From assembly GCF_037126465.1 (NCBI RefSeq), contig NC_088203.1, positions 54,411,581 to 54,475,580 of the forward strand: a stretch of 64,000 nt of DNA, in the 5' to 3' direction. The notes below the pieces were generated by a model. The model was not told the origin of the DNA and did not search any database. It was given only the letters and a program-made list of their open reading frames with translations. A program made the translations under genes and the position numbers. This DNA is from Ornithodoros turicata (Eukaryota; Arthropoda; Arachnida; Ixodida; Argasidae). Below are positions 26,151 through 36,600 of the stretch, piece by piece; positions within the stretch are counted from its first letter, which is position 1, and each line of letters opens with the position of its first letter.

Positions 26151-26651
26151 TAAGCCTTTTCCCTCGATGTGTAGTGTTTTCTCCGTGCTGTTTAGCAGTA
26201 GCGGGTAGGCCTTTTCCCCGCGCTCTGGCATGCTTAGACTTGTTGAACAGTGTTGCAATTTTTACCTGATGCTAGTATCTTGTTGCTCTGTCTCTCTCTC
26301 TCTGTTACACGCATATCCACATGACGGAGGTGCCATCTCGTCTGGTGTCTGATGCTTGCCACCTGCCTCTGCAACAGTCCTGCCCCAGCCGCCCGCACCG
26401 GAGTGCGTTTTGCAAGATGGCGTCGTTAATTTTCAAATAAATTGTTTCTCTCTGTCTGCTCCCTTTCTGTTTAGTTATTTTTTTTCTACAACCCGAGTTT
26501 GACATAGAAAATCCACGTGAAGTCAGACGATTGAGTGAGAAGAAATTAAAGTAAATAATTTTAAAGTAAAAAGTGCAATACTTGCCGTGGACTTTCTGTG
26601 CAAAACTTGGGTTGTATAATTACTACTGACGTTCTAGACGCTGTTCGAACG

Positions 26652-27075
26652 ATGGGAAAGAAAGTGGACGACATATTCCAAAGAGTCTCTAACATTGAGG
26701 TGAGGATAGGCCAAATAGATGAAAAAAACAATTTGCTTGAGTAGCGAACGGAACATCTTGAGAACCGAATTATTGACGTCGAAAAAGCCATCAATCGTAA
26801 TGAGCAGTATAACGGTCGGTATAAACTAGAAATCCATGGCGTCAGACAGAACAAGGACGAGAACTTGGTCAAGCTCATTAATCACATCGCTAACGCGTCA
26901 GACCTTCCACCTGTAGATGATTCTAATGTCGAAGCCTACCATAGAGTTCCTACCAGAGACAGTAGCAAAATCCCTGTAATCTTGGTAAAATTCAGGCAGA
27001 AGACAATAGTTGATACGTGGCTTCGCGGGAAAAAGAGCCTGCCAAGACTCCCCAGACGTAACTTTTTTGTGTGTT
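26652..27075 (+). pseudogene. LINE ORF1-like protein, right copy, truncated
   Basis: It has the same order as the left copy: Met, VDDIFQRVSNIE, in-frame TAG near 26741, YKLEIHGVRQN, VEAYHRVPTRD, IPVILVKFRQK. After WLRGKKS the sequence joins a different segment and the C-terminal domain is missing. The shared TAG shows that both copies descend from one already damaged ORF1. Confidence 0.7.
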
Positions 27076-27186
27076 TGTGTGCTGATCCTACACTGGACGA
27101 CGAAGAAAAAATTCCTTGCAGAAACAAATTAAATTATGTATCCGCACCACATGCACAGAGGTTGTATTCAACAAGTGGCTCGTTGG

Positions 27187-28065
27187 CAGACCTGTAAAAA
27201 TTACATTTGCGAAGTAATTGAATTACGATTACAATTACATGTTCACAAAAACAATTAAATTACAGTTACAATTACTCATTTACGATTACAATTACTGAAA
27301 AAGTAATTGCATTATACTGAATTATATTCACAAAATTCACTGCAACGTGCAAGATTTGAAGTTCACATTTATTGCACATGTTCTGAAAGATAGTGGTGCT
27401 TGTGCTCGTGGTAGAAAAACAAGTTAGAGAAGTCTTACACAAGGACAAGTCTCTTGCCATGTTACAGAAACACATCGCACTCAAAACGCTTCTTTTCTTC
27501 AGGTATACGAACAAAGTGCAGATCATGAATGGAGCTTGTAACGTCCATTGGCTTTAGAGAGTAAGGTATTCTCAAAGTTCTTGTCTGCAAGGATGCCACG
27601 TCTCCTTGTCAAAGCAAGACCACCAACCGAAAACAGTCGCTTCATTGGCACACTGCTGGGCAGCCCAACTTTGTACTTCAAGAACACCTCGAGCACACAA
27701 GGAACTCTAACGACCCTGAAGTGCGGGTCGATACCCACAATTCGTACTCCTTTTCCTATGGTGCAAGAGTTTTGCTCCTTCCACATTCGAATGTAAAAAA
27801 CCTGCACGGAAAAATGTACCGATCTGAATCGAGTCTTTGGGTAATCACTGTGAAAAAAAAAACGAAAGACAACAAAAACGGTGTGGAACTGACCCCAACT
27901 TTAAACATTGGGACTTCCCAGATAGCATTCAAAGTAATCCAGAAAGTAATTCAATTACAGTTACAATTACATAAATCCTAATGTAATTCAGGGAGTAATG
28001 AATTACTAAGAATGTAATTAATTACAGTAATTCAATTACTTGTAATTAATTACTTTACAGGTCTG
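27187..28065. mobile_element. hAT element, right copy, 879 bp
   Basis: The ends are CAGACCTGTAAA and TTTACAGGTCTG with a perfect 8-bp target duplication CTCGTTGG (27179-27186, 28066-28073). It carries AATTAC-rich subterminal repeats and a minus-strand hATC fragment. It is a non-autonomous deletion form and is the inverted, uninterrupted counterpart of 13112-18733. Confidence 0.92.
27523..27807 (-). pseudogene. hAT transposase C-terminal fragment, right copy
   Basis: The minus-strand frame reads KYKVGLPSSVPMKRLFSVGG, LTRRR and DKNFENTLLSK, the hAT C-terminal dimerisation domain. It differs from the left copy at a few residues. No catalytic core is present. Confidence 0.85.
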
Positions 28066-28073
28066 CTCGTTGG

Positions 28074-28815
28074 CAACTATTGCGGCAATTTACCGAGATG
28101 AATGGACTCTATAACCAGCATGTGCGTTTTTTGTGCAACTGCAAAACTTGATGATTTGGCACATAAATGGACCTGCTTCCCTGTTTTTCATCTTTACATG
28201 CTTATGGTTCTTCTCAGAATATAGTGCAAATATATCTAATCACACAGCATATACATGCAACATTCTGTGTGGCTACTGTATCTCACAGGAGAGTTCTCTG
28301 TTCTGTCAGTGCAGGTACGTGACGTTTGTGACACTTCTGCGCCTGGCTTGGAAACCCGCTAGATTTCTGCGAATTCTGGACTTCGTTGTAGTTAGTGCGT
28401 CCAGAATAGGTTTGAAAAAGCTCATCACTAAAAAGGAGCACAGAACTGGATTTATTTGGTTGAAATGTAATACAATTTATATTGGTTTAATACGTCTCTT
28501 GTTAGTCAGACCTCTATCAGACAATTTTTCTGGTGATCGTGAAGTATGATGACAATGCTATCAGACGCGATATGTATAGACTCAGTTTACTTTTCTTTGT
28601 TTGTGCATTGCATCATCTATCAATTTCTGTTCATCTATATAAGCATGGAACATTGCTGATGTTCGTATTAACCTTTAATCGTTATTGCAAACTGCTACAT
28701 ATACGCTTTAAAGTTTTTACAATGTTAAAGGTGGGTACCATGCTCATTAAATCTGGTTCCCAGACTTTATACTTCACGGATGCTTTTAACAAAATTCAGA
28801 AAGGATAACAAAATA
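28074..28815. repeat. Outer right arm of the giant palindrome, first part
   Basis: This is the inverted partner of 12360-13103. It ends exactly at the AAAATA duplication of the 21-kb insertion and continues at 49966. Confidence 0.85.
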
Positions 28816-29228
28816 AGTGGTAGGAGGTGGGGTCCAGGCTTCGGGCGGTCCAGTTAGAAACATGGACCCCCTGAGCCCTGTGCGTATTTTTCCCCGCGCG
28901 GCGCCTGTGCGGAGGGTTGTCCGAGCGCTTATCGGCGGGGGAGGGCTGCGTGTGCGCTTACTAGCTCACATTTTTCAGCCTGGGCCAACTTCTTTCGTCA
29001 TTTTCGAGCCTTGGTCGACTTCGTTCGCGTATTTTTCCTCGCGCGCGGCAGGCGGCGCTCGGGTAGAGGCTCTTACCGGTGGGCGGAGCGTGGCCGGAGG
29101 GCTGCGTGCGCGTTTAGTCGCTCACATTTTTCAGCCTGGGCCGACTTCTTTCGTCATTTATCAATCTGTGTCGATTTCAATCGTAATTTGTTTTCATCTA
29201 CAACGGGTGTGCAATAGGCTGTTTACAC
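28816..29228. repeat. GC-rich terminal block of the 21-kb element, left
   Basis: The GC-rich end contains a direct subterminal repeat: GAGGGCTGCGTG followed by CTCACATTTTTCAGCCTGGGCC occurs near 28943 and again near 29097. The inverted counterpart is 49385-49965. Composition changes sharply to AT-rich further inward. Confidence 0.75.
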
Positions 29229-29294
29229 GCAAAGGATATCTTTACTAGTTTGAACCGCACCGGCTTTCAACAAACATAACAAAATACAGTTAAC

Positions 29295-29330
29295 GTTTCG
29301 GGTCAAATTCGAGTCCCATCATCAGAATGA
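29295..29330 (-). ncRNA. Hammerhead-like motif in the second Penelope tail
   Basis: On the minus strand CTGATGA is followed by one unpaired T, then GGG, a loop, CCC and GAAAC. This is the same arrangement, including the one extra nucleotide, as in the first Penelope-like element. Stem II is only three base pairs. Confidence 0.42.
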
Positions 29331-29462
29331 CGCTGTCCTGGTCGTCACCGGGTATTTACGTAGAAGAGGAGCATAGCCGTCTGGGAGGGGGCCTGGTTGT
29401 CGATTGATAGCTTTTGTTGTTTTCTTTATGTGCCATGACTCCAGCTGTCTCCTCTCCTCCCA

Positions 29463-29990
29463 TTAGTTATTTTTTGCCAGAATGCATGGGTTGTCCAGGT
29501 CTAACACGTGCCCTGTTTTGCGCGCGTGTTCACACAGTTCTGTTGGGTTTGTTGCTGATTTCTCTTGCTCTTCTGTTGCTGATTTGATATCTTTCTTGTG
29601 TTCCTTCATTCTTGTTCGTGTCCTCCTTCCTGTTTCTCCGATGTACACGGCAGGGCAATCTTGACAAGATACCTCGTATACAACGCCTCGTTCTTCTTCC
29701 GGTGGTGTTCTGTCCTTGGGGTGGCTTAGTACGTTCCTCAGTGTTGTCGTGGGCTTAAATGCAGTTTTAATGTTCACCTGGGAGAGCAGCCACCTTCAGA
29801 TCATCAGACAAGACATGAAGAAATAACAAAGGCCAAAGCGGATCTACGAAGAAGGGCATACCCCGAGCAATTTATCTGTGATACATACCGCCGAATGATG
29901 AATACACGCACGGAACAGGCGGAAAGTAGTCAAGAAAGACCCATGTACGTTACCATCCCCTACCTGAAGGGTGTGTCAGAACCAATTAGA
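29463..29990 (-). pseudogene. Penelope-like GIY-YIG fragment (inverted copy)
   Basis: The minus-strand frame (29777-29463) reads NIKTAFKPTTTLRNVLSHPK, then the cysteine pair VSCQDCPAVYIGETGRR with the conserved arginine, ending near ILAKNN. The segment that should precede it (VTIPYLKGVSEPIRRVLSQ) lies on the plus strand at about 29940-30010, showing an internal inversion during insertion. The reverse transcriptase domain is missing. It belongs to another Penelope lineage than the copy at 13849. Confidence 0.82.
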
Positions 29991-30104
29991 CGGGTGCTCT
30001 CCCAGGTTAACTGTATTTTGATATGTTTGTTCAAAGCCGGTGCGGTTCAAACTAGTAAAGATGTCTACTCCCGGCAATTGGACTATATTCAGATGCAAAA
30101 GATA

Positions 30105-32433
30105 ACCATCCACAAAAGTACAAAATATATTTCTTAAAGTCATTAGTGTCGAGAATTATGTTCTGACTCTGTGTGAAGGAGAAAAACTTAGCCAAAAAAT
30201 CTGATGCAATAGCATTGAATGGGGTGATAATCACGCAAGTTTTCATTTAAGCAGAATGGGTAGCACATTTTAATCAAAGAAGATATTTTTAATCAATACG
30301 ATTACAATCAAAATTAATAGTTTTATTATAAAAAGTCTAACATGACCACCATAGTGGAGTTTTAATTACAAAGTTCTGATATATAACTTCAAGAACAATA
30401 GCTAGTATTCCATTATGACACATTTAATCAAAGAAGATATTTTTAATCAATATGATTACAATCAAAATTAAAAGTTTTATTGTAAAAAGTCTAACATTAT
30501 TATATGTGACCACCATAGTGGAGCTTTAATTACAAGTGCCGATAGATGTATGTCAACAGCAGAGAACCTGGAAGACCATGGGACACGAACACAAGAGGAA
30601 ATAAAATCTATAACACTACATTGGTTAATCAAAACAACAGAGGAGGAGAATAATCTATCATTTTAACTATCATAAAATCATCCTCGTGACTTCCCCATAC
30701 AATTTTCATTCTAAGAGACACTACAAACCTTACTTTGTTTCATGAATTCAACACAGAAAATTATATTAAAAAATGAACTTCAACACATAGCATGCTCCTA
30801 GCCAACAATCAGCTCTAATAATATCTGCCCTCATTTGTTGAAGACGGGAGGCGTACACCTGACACTTATGAACATTTTCGAGCGCAATAGGGAAGATTAT
30901 TCCAACATTACACAGTTAATCAATTTCTTATTAAGTAAACAGCATAGACATACGGAAATAATGAGAAACACGATCAACAGCTAATAGAGAACCAAAACCC
31001 ATCACGTAAACAAGAGGTACACAAAGGATTAATAATTGAAAAACAATCAATCAAAACGATAAACATGCACGGATGAATAGCAGAGAAACGATTTGAACGA
31101 TGCATCTGCCAACATGTAAACAACACACAGGAAAATAATAGCGAAACAAACTATCAAACATTACAATTTGAAATTGAAATAATATATCTTTTGAACTATC
31201 ATAAAATCAACCTTGCGAGCTAATAATATAGAATTTTCATCCTCCTCAGGCACTATAAACATTACCTTGACAGAGCTATCCAAACACGTAGCACAGCTAT
31301 GCTTTACACAGTACAACCAGACTCGAGACCTGGTGGGGTCACCCTCTCCCTCTACGCAGCCCTGTGGGGTCACTCTTTCCATCTATACAGCCCAAAGCGA
31401 GGAAACCGAACGTCCTTTGTCAATCTGTGGGGTGGGGAAATCCTCTCTCTTTTTCACATTCTTTCCTCCAAAAGGAAATATTCTTAGGACTGGTGTACGG
31501 AGACGAATTTTTTTATTGTTCGCCAAATAGACATTGGAATTATTCGACTCTCAAGAACACAATAAGAATTCTATCAAAAAACAATAGCACGCAAAAAAAA
31601 TCTAACAATAGACTTTTATGTCAGTGCAAACTGGTTTTAGAGAAACATTATCTAAGCAAACGAGAAAATATTATCGGCGCAAACAATACTCCACCAAAAC
31701 GAGAAACGTTGCATTTAATGTATTTCAGATCAGACACAACTATTAGGCATTCATTATTCTCAACTCACAAAATATCAATCGAGTGAAAGTCAAGTTTATT
31801 CAGTGATAGAAACAATACTAATTCGAAAACGAGAAACAAATTTAATTACATAATCTCTTATGATAACTTTGCAACAGTAATTTCTGCACGCAGAAGCCAC
31901 AAATAACTCATCTGAAATGTAAATTATTGTGTTTGCTACAGCGAAAATCAACGCACACAGCTCAAAAATACATTCCCAACTAGTAGAATATTTTTATTAA
32001 TATCAATCGAGTGATCATTGAAACAAAGTCAAAAGCAGTAATTAATTTAGGCAAACATTTTTCGTAACCACGCAACGCAAATATACATTACAGAAACATG
32101 TCTTTTTCATTCAGGGCCCACTAGTGGAAACGAAGTGAGAAAGGGAAGCTGAGTTCCCGTACACATCCGTTAAGGCTACGCCCGCAGGCAGTAGGGGAAC
32201 CCAACAATGGTCTTGGTATACAAAGCCATAAACTGTCTCCCGCAAGTTAAGTTAGGGAAGGAGGGTCGCTAGCGCTGTCTTGTACATAGAATCATGTAAA
32301 TCACACATTTTTTCATTACACATTACATCTTTTTTTGTAAATTGACTTTTATAATTCTAACGTCAGTTGGAACATTATAAACATGATAATCAATTTTTAA
32401 TAAATAAAATTTGCACCGTTGTGATTTAATTAA
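30105..32433. other. AT-rich left arm of the 21-kb element, non-coding as far as seen
   Basis: Strongly AT-rich sequence is paired in inverted orientation with 36273-37730 and 47873-49380. Two similar sub-blocks (with AATCAAAGAAGATATTTTTA and CCACCATAGTGGAG) stand in tandem at about 30270-30410 and 30420-30535. A GC-richer stretch near 31320-31400 is the partner of the site where the TNP2-type transposon inserted in the other arm. No supported gene. Confidence 0.6.
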
Positions 32434-32721
32434 ATGTCGAGGCACACTACAAAAAAGAACAGACAATTGCTATACATTGAAGAGATGGAGGGATTTTGTA
32501 CTCGTTACCATACGTCATGGGAGCACCTAATAAAAAGTTGCTTCGAAAAGGAGGAACCGCGAGACGATTCATTTATCGCTGCATTTCAATACGTCCTAGA
32601 CATGGTCGTATTCGGAGATATGGTGCAAATTATGGAATTCAAGATGCGAGAACTTGTATGCCGAATCTACAATAGTTTAAAAATATTTGCACGTCAACAT
32701 CGGAAGGACCACTTGGATTGA
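32434..32721 (+). CDS. Hypothetical protein A (95 aa) of the AT-rich element
   Basis: The frame starts at ATG after an AT-rich leader. It is basic at the N-terminus, then alternates acidic and hydrophobic stretches (AAFQYVLDMVVFGDMVQIME), probably helical. Its TGA overlaps the ATG of the next frame by one base (TGATG), a compact arrangement seen in viruses and selfish elements. The inverted copy at 35986-36272 has a one-base deletion and a TAG, so only this copy is intact. I do not recognise a family, and it could also be a chance frame. Confidence 0.4.
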   Translation: MSRHTTKKNRQLLYIEEMEGFCTRYHTSWEHLIKSCFEKEEPRDDSFIAAFQYVLDMVVFGDMVQIMEFKMRELVCRIYNSLKIFARQHRKDHLD

Positions 32722-32945
32722 TGGTGGAGTTTTTGAGGTTTGCTAACGAAGAATTGAAATACACTAGACCAAACGTAATTGTAATCATTGCAATGGGCAT
32801 TGCATTAATTAAGAAAGCGATCAGATCAAATTATCATATACAAGCAGTCTATATCGCACGGTTCATTACGGATTTGTTGAAATTACACCTAACGGTTGAA
32901 ATGGAAAGTACCGTAATTTCACCGTATAAGCCGCACCGCAGATAA
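32721..32945 (+). CDS. Hypothetical protein B of the AT-rich element
   Basis: It starts at the ATG overlapping the stop of protein A. Hydrophobic helical content is evident (VIVIIAMGIALIKKAI). In the inverted copy (35792-35986) the frame ends at TAA after VEMEST. Here the MITE inserted at 32911 replaces the stop and adds about nine residues. A and B could once have been one protein joined by frameshifting, but the sequence does not prove this. Confidence 0.4.
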   Translation: MVEFLRFANEELKYTRPNVIVIIAMGIALIKKAIRSNYHIQAVYIARFITDLLKLHLTVEMESTVISPYKPHRR

Positions 32946-33483
32946 GCCGCAGGACGTGTTTTTTGGGACGTTTTGAAAATTTTCTGGAAGATAAGCCGCA
33001 CCCGCAGATAAGCCGCGGGCAATACGAGACGACTGATTTGTGCGACAAAGGAGACCATAGAGAAGGCCATAAACCCTGTGGTCCATACTCCGGGATCGGC
33101 ACAGTGTACAACAGAGGAGGTCAGTTCTGGAGTTCTACCAAGATCGGATTGTGCCCTTGTCGGGTGTTTTTCGTGGACTGATGGGTCCGTGATCTTCCAG
33201 AAGACGTGAATCACTGTCACCACTTTCCTTAAAGCTGCTTGGGGGAATGCACCAGGAAGATCAATCTACTCGAATGTGGACCCGTTCCTGTTACGCACTG
33301 TTCGTGCATCGGCAGGGCAGGGCTGTTCCAGAGACACTGTCGGCCCTTTCGTTAAAATCGGTGTATGGGGAAAATACCAGGAAAAATAGTCATCAGATAA
33401 GCCGCACCGGTGGATAAGCCGCAGGGCGCCCGTGAGAAAAAAAAATCGCGCATAAGCCGCGGCTAATACGCGTGAAAATACGG
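32911..33483. mobile_element. MITE, 573 bp, TA duplication, ATAAGCCGC repeats
   Basis: The ends are CCGTAATTTCACCG and GTGAAAATACGG in inverted orientation, flanked by TA (32909-32910, 33484-33485). The partner arm (35790-35810) has the empty site with a single TA. The subterminal motif ATAAGCCGC occurs about six times. There is no coding capacity. TA duplication suggests mobilisation by a Tc1/mariner-type transposase. Confidence 0.88.
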
Positions 33484-33558
33484 TACATAAAAAATCTTAT
33501 CACGTGATATATTCCACTAGAATCTGTACACATTTATTTTCTTCTATCAGTTCGCGCA

Positions 33559-33909
33559 ATGATGTCGAATGAACAGAAGTTCAATATTGTCGTGCAAGGT
33601 CTGATGTATCATCACTTATTGAAAATCAACAAACATATCAATTGCGGTGGACCACCGGACGATTTTCATATAATACTCTCTTGTACGCCATTCAAGAATC
33701 TTCATACAAAGAAAGGAAACATCAATAAGAGACTGCGCAGGTTCGTCGCAACAAAGTGCAAGTTATTGAAGCAATACAAACACGGCGACAACATATCACC
33801 CGCGTTAATCAACGCTGGATTCAAGAGCCCAATAATCAGAATAAATTACTTGATGTCTTCGGAATTCATCAATCAAGACAACAAACGAAAACTTCGGAGT
33901 TTGGAATAG
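33559..33909 (+). CDS. Hypothetical protein C (116 aa), plus-strand copy
   Basis: This frame is conserved intact in both arms of the element (inverted copy 35373-35723). The two proteins differ at only a few residues, which are mostly conservative. It contains CGGPPDDFHIILSCTPFKNL and a lysine/arginine-rich middle (KKGNINKRLRRFVATKCKLL), so it may bind nucleic acid. There is no recognised family, signal peptide or membrane segment. Confidence 0.5.
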   Translation: MMSNEQKFNIVVQGLMYHHLLKINKHINCGGPPDDFHIILSCTPFKNLHTKKGNINKRLRRFVATKCKLLKQYKHGDNISPALINAGFKSPIIRINYLMSSEFINQDNKRKLRSLE

Positions 33910-34009
33910 AACTGTAATTTATCGAAATAAACAAGTGTATAATTGAAATATTAATTGTATTCTTTGTCATCATTGTAATGTATTCTACACAGTGCAACGA
34001 AAACAGCTT

Positions 34010-34141
34010 ATGACTAGATTGAAGATTGCTAAGGAAACACTACGTACAAGGATCTTCGCATGGAATCAGCGCTGGCAATCAAAGATATTTTTACACGACC
34101 ACACTCTATACAACACCGACACCCGAAGGAAAGAATTGTAG
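34010..34141 (+). CDS. Hypothetical small ORF D (43 aa)
   Basis: A short basic frame (AKETLRTRIFAWNQRWQSK) lies just before the arm ends. The same frame is largely conserved in the inverted copy near 35150-35280. It may be coding, but its length makes chance possible. Confidence 0.25.
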   Translation: MTRLKIAKETLRTRIFAWNQRWQSKIFLHDHTLYNTDTRRKEL

Positions 34142-34260
34142 AAGAATCGATAATAGAAATTTAGAGGCATGTTACATCAATCTTTGTTACAAATAGGATC
34201 ACTAATATTTTGCGAAAGCTTATTTTATGAATTAAATTGCACAGCTTATATATTTTCTCG

Positions 34261-35016
34261 TTTCACCCGTTTCCGGAAGAAAGCAACACGCTCGCGTGCG
34301 GTACCGCGTTAACGCGTCGGGCGCAGAATCGCGTTCGGTTTCGCGTACGGCATTGGGGAAAGGCGGCCCGGCGTGTTGCCGAAACGCATTCAACGACGCA
34401 GGTGACCATTTCTTCGAGTTTTAAGTGAATTTCGTTCGAAAAATATTCGTTAATGTACAAACAAATATATTGTATACAATGTGTGACTATATAGACAGCT
34501 TTTTAATCTATATATTAAAAAATTGTAATAAAGAGTATACAGTTTTGACTTTGAAAATTTAAATAAGAACCTTTGGTGTTGGAGTTTGCGTTTTGTTTCA
34601 TTATGAGCTAAAATCTTCTAAAATTAAAGTATGCCCTTCCCATTTGTAGTGCCTCATATGCCGTGACATAATGAACAGACTCATAGTTTTTCAGTATAGC
34701 TAATGAAAAACCTCGGGTACATTCTGTGAATTGGAGCTCCATTTATGGGTGCTGCTTTGGGTAAGTTTGCAAAAGGAATATTTACTTATTATAATTACGT
34801 ATCTTATGGATAGTGTTCATCTTCATTGTAATAGTGGTTAAACATTTCTGATGACAGTTGCGTGATTCGATTCTCCCCAAATCTTATTGGAATTGTGTGC
34901 CGCATGTTATGATGATTAGAATTGTAGACTCTGCTAGCGCATCATGCATGTCCATCACTTGCATCGCGTCATTTGATAATAGATTCCTTTCAATATAGTA
35001 TTGACAACTGTCCAAT
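34261..35016. other. Unpaired centre of the 21-kb element with a GC-rich island
   Basis: The inverted arms stop at 34260 and 35017. The first about 150 bases (34261-34420) are strikingly CG-rich (ACGCTCGCGTGCGGTACCGC and similar), unlike the AT-rich surroundings. The rest is AT-rich. This is the only single-copy part of the palindromic core, and could hold an origin, a promoter or a captured fragment. Confidence 0.5.
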
Positions 35017-35372
35017 CGTTTGAGAAAATATATACGCTGTGCAATTTAATTCATAAAATAAGCTTTCGCAAAATATTAGTGATCCTATTTGTAAACAAAG
35101 ATTGATGTAACATGCCTCTAAATTTCTATTATCGATTCTTCTACAATTCTTTCCTTCGGGTGTCGGTGTTGTACAGAGTGTGGTCGTGTAAAAATTTCTT
35201 TGATTGCCAGCGCTGATTCCATGCGAAGATCCTTGTACGTAGTGTCTCCTTAGCAATCTTCAATGTAGTCGTAAGCTGTTTTCGTTGCACTGTGTAGAAT
35301 ACATTACAATGATGACAAAGAATACAATTAATATTTCAATTATACACTTGTTTATTTCGATAAATTACAGTT

Positions 35373-35723
35373 CTATTCCAAACTCCGAAGTTTTCGTTTG
35401 TTGTCTTGATTGATGAATTCCGAAGACATCAAGTAATTTATTCTGATTATTGGGCGCTTGAATCCAGCGTTGATTAACGCGGGTGATATGTTGTCGCCGT
35501 GTTTGTATTGCTTCAATAACTTGCACTTTGTTGCGACGAACCTGCGCAGTCTCTTACTGATGTTTCCTTTCTTTGTATGAAGATTCTTGAATGGCGTACA
35601 AGAGAGTATTATATGAAAATCGTCTGGTGGTCCACCGCAATTGATATGTTTGTTGATTTTCAATAACTGATGATACATCAGATCTTGCACGACAATATTG
35701 AACTTCTGTTCATTCGACATCAT
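35373..35723 (-). CDS. Hypothetical protein C (116 aa), minus-strand copy
   Basis: Same length and frame as the copy at 33559-33909 with four or so amino-acid differences and no stop. Retention of two full copies hints at selection or recent arm homogenisation. Confidence 0.5.
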   Translation of the reverse strand: MMSNEQKFNIVVQDLMYHQLLKINKHINCGGPPDDFHIILSCTPFKNLHTKKGNISKRLRRFVATKCKLLKQYKHGDNISPALINAGFKRPIIRINYLMSSEFINQDNKRKLRSLE

Positions 35724-35791
35724 TGCGCGAATTGATAGAAGAAAATAAATGCGTAGAGGTTCTAGTGGAATATATCACGTGATAAGATTTT

Positions 35792-35986
35792 TTATGTACT
35801 TTCCATTTCAACCGTTAGGTGTAATTTCAACAAATCCGTAATGCATCGTGCGATATAGACTGCTTGTATATGATAATTTGATCTGATCGCTTTCTTGATT
35901 AATGCAATGCCCATTGCAATGACTACAATTACGTTTGGTCTAGTGTATTTCAATTCTTCGTTAGCAAACCTCAAAAACTCCACCAT
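35792..35986 (-). CDS. Hypothetical protein B, minus-strand copy
   Basis: This is the uninterrupted form of protein B (ATG at 35986, TAA at 35792-35794), without the MITE that disturbs the other copy's end. It is nearly identical in sequence to 32721 onward. Confidence 0.38.
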   Translation of the reverse strand: MVEFLRFANEELKYTRPNVIVVIAMGIALIKKAIRSNYHIQAVYIARCITDLLKLHLTVEMEST

Positions 35987-36272
35987 CAATCCAAGTGGTC
36001 CTTCCGATGTTGACGTGCAAATATTTTTAAACTATTGTAGATTCGGCATACAAGTTCTCGCATCTTGAATTCCATAATTTGCACCATATCTCCGAATACG
36101 ACCATGTCTAGGACGTATTGAAATGCAGCGATAAATGAATCTTTCGCGGCTACTCCTTTTCGAAGCAACTTTTTATTAGGTCCTCCCATGACGTATGGTA
36201 ACGAGTACAAAATCCCTCCATCTCTTCAATGTATAGCAATTGTCTGTTCTGTTTTGTAGTGTGCCTCGACAT
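35986..36272 (-). pseudogene. Protein A, broken minus-strand copy
   Basis: It starts at an ATG (36272) matching protein A, but after KSCFEKE there is an in-frame TAG and a one-base deletion relative to the other arm (near 36150). The later part is still readable in a shifted frame. Confidence 0.45.
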
Positions 36273-36600
36273 TTAATTAAATCATAACGGTGCTAATTTT
36301 ATTTATTAAAATTTTATTATCATGTTTATAATGTTCCACCTGATGTTAGAATTATGAAAGTCAATTTACAAAAAAAGATGTAATGTAATGTGTAATAAAA
36401 AAATGTGTGATTTCAATGATTCTATGTACAAGACAGTGCTAGAGACCCTCCTTCCCTAACTTAACTTGCGGGAGCCAGTTTATGGCTTTGTATACCAAGA
36501 CCATTGTTGGGTTCCCCTACTGCCTGCGGGCGTAGCCTTAACGAATGCGTACGGGAACTCAGCTTCCCTCTCTCACTTCGTGTCCACTAGTGGGCCCTGA

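Larger units (their letters stand above)
23440..27178. repeat. Inner right arm of the giant palindrome
   Basis: This is the inverted partner of 18742-22411. It carries the plus-strand LINE ORF1 copy, the reversed module series and a 5' leader-like stretch around 26090-26560. The ORF1 3' part seen in the left arm is deleted here. Confidence 0.82.
29239..30094 (-). mobile_element. Second Penelope-like fragment with internal inversion
   Basis: It is flanked by GCAAAGGATA (29229-29238) and GCAAAAGATA (30095-30104), a 10-bp duplication with one mismatch. The palindrome partner near 49370 has the uninserted site. The main part lies on the minus strand (GIY-YIG domain and 3' tail). The right part (about 29790-30094) is on the plus strand and overlaps at LSQVN. 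The 3' tail sequence (GGTTCAAACTAGTAAAGA) occurs at both ends in inverted orientation. Confidence 0.85.

Noticed and set aside
32434..32945. Bcl-2-like protein from frames A and B
   Set aside because: Only a loose helical resemblance; no BH motif could be identified.
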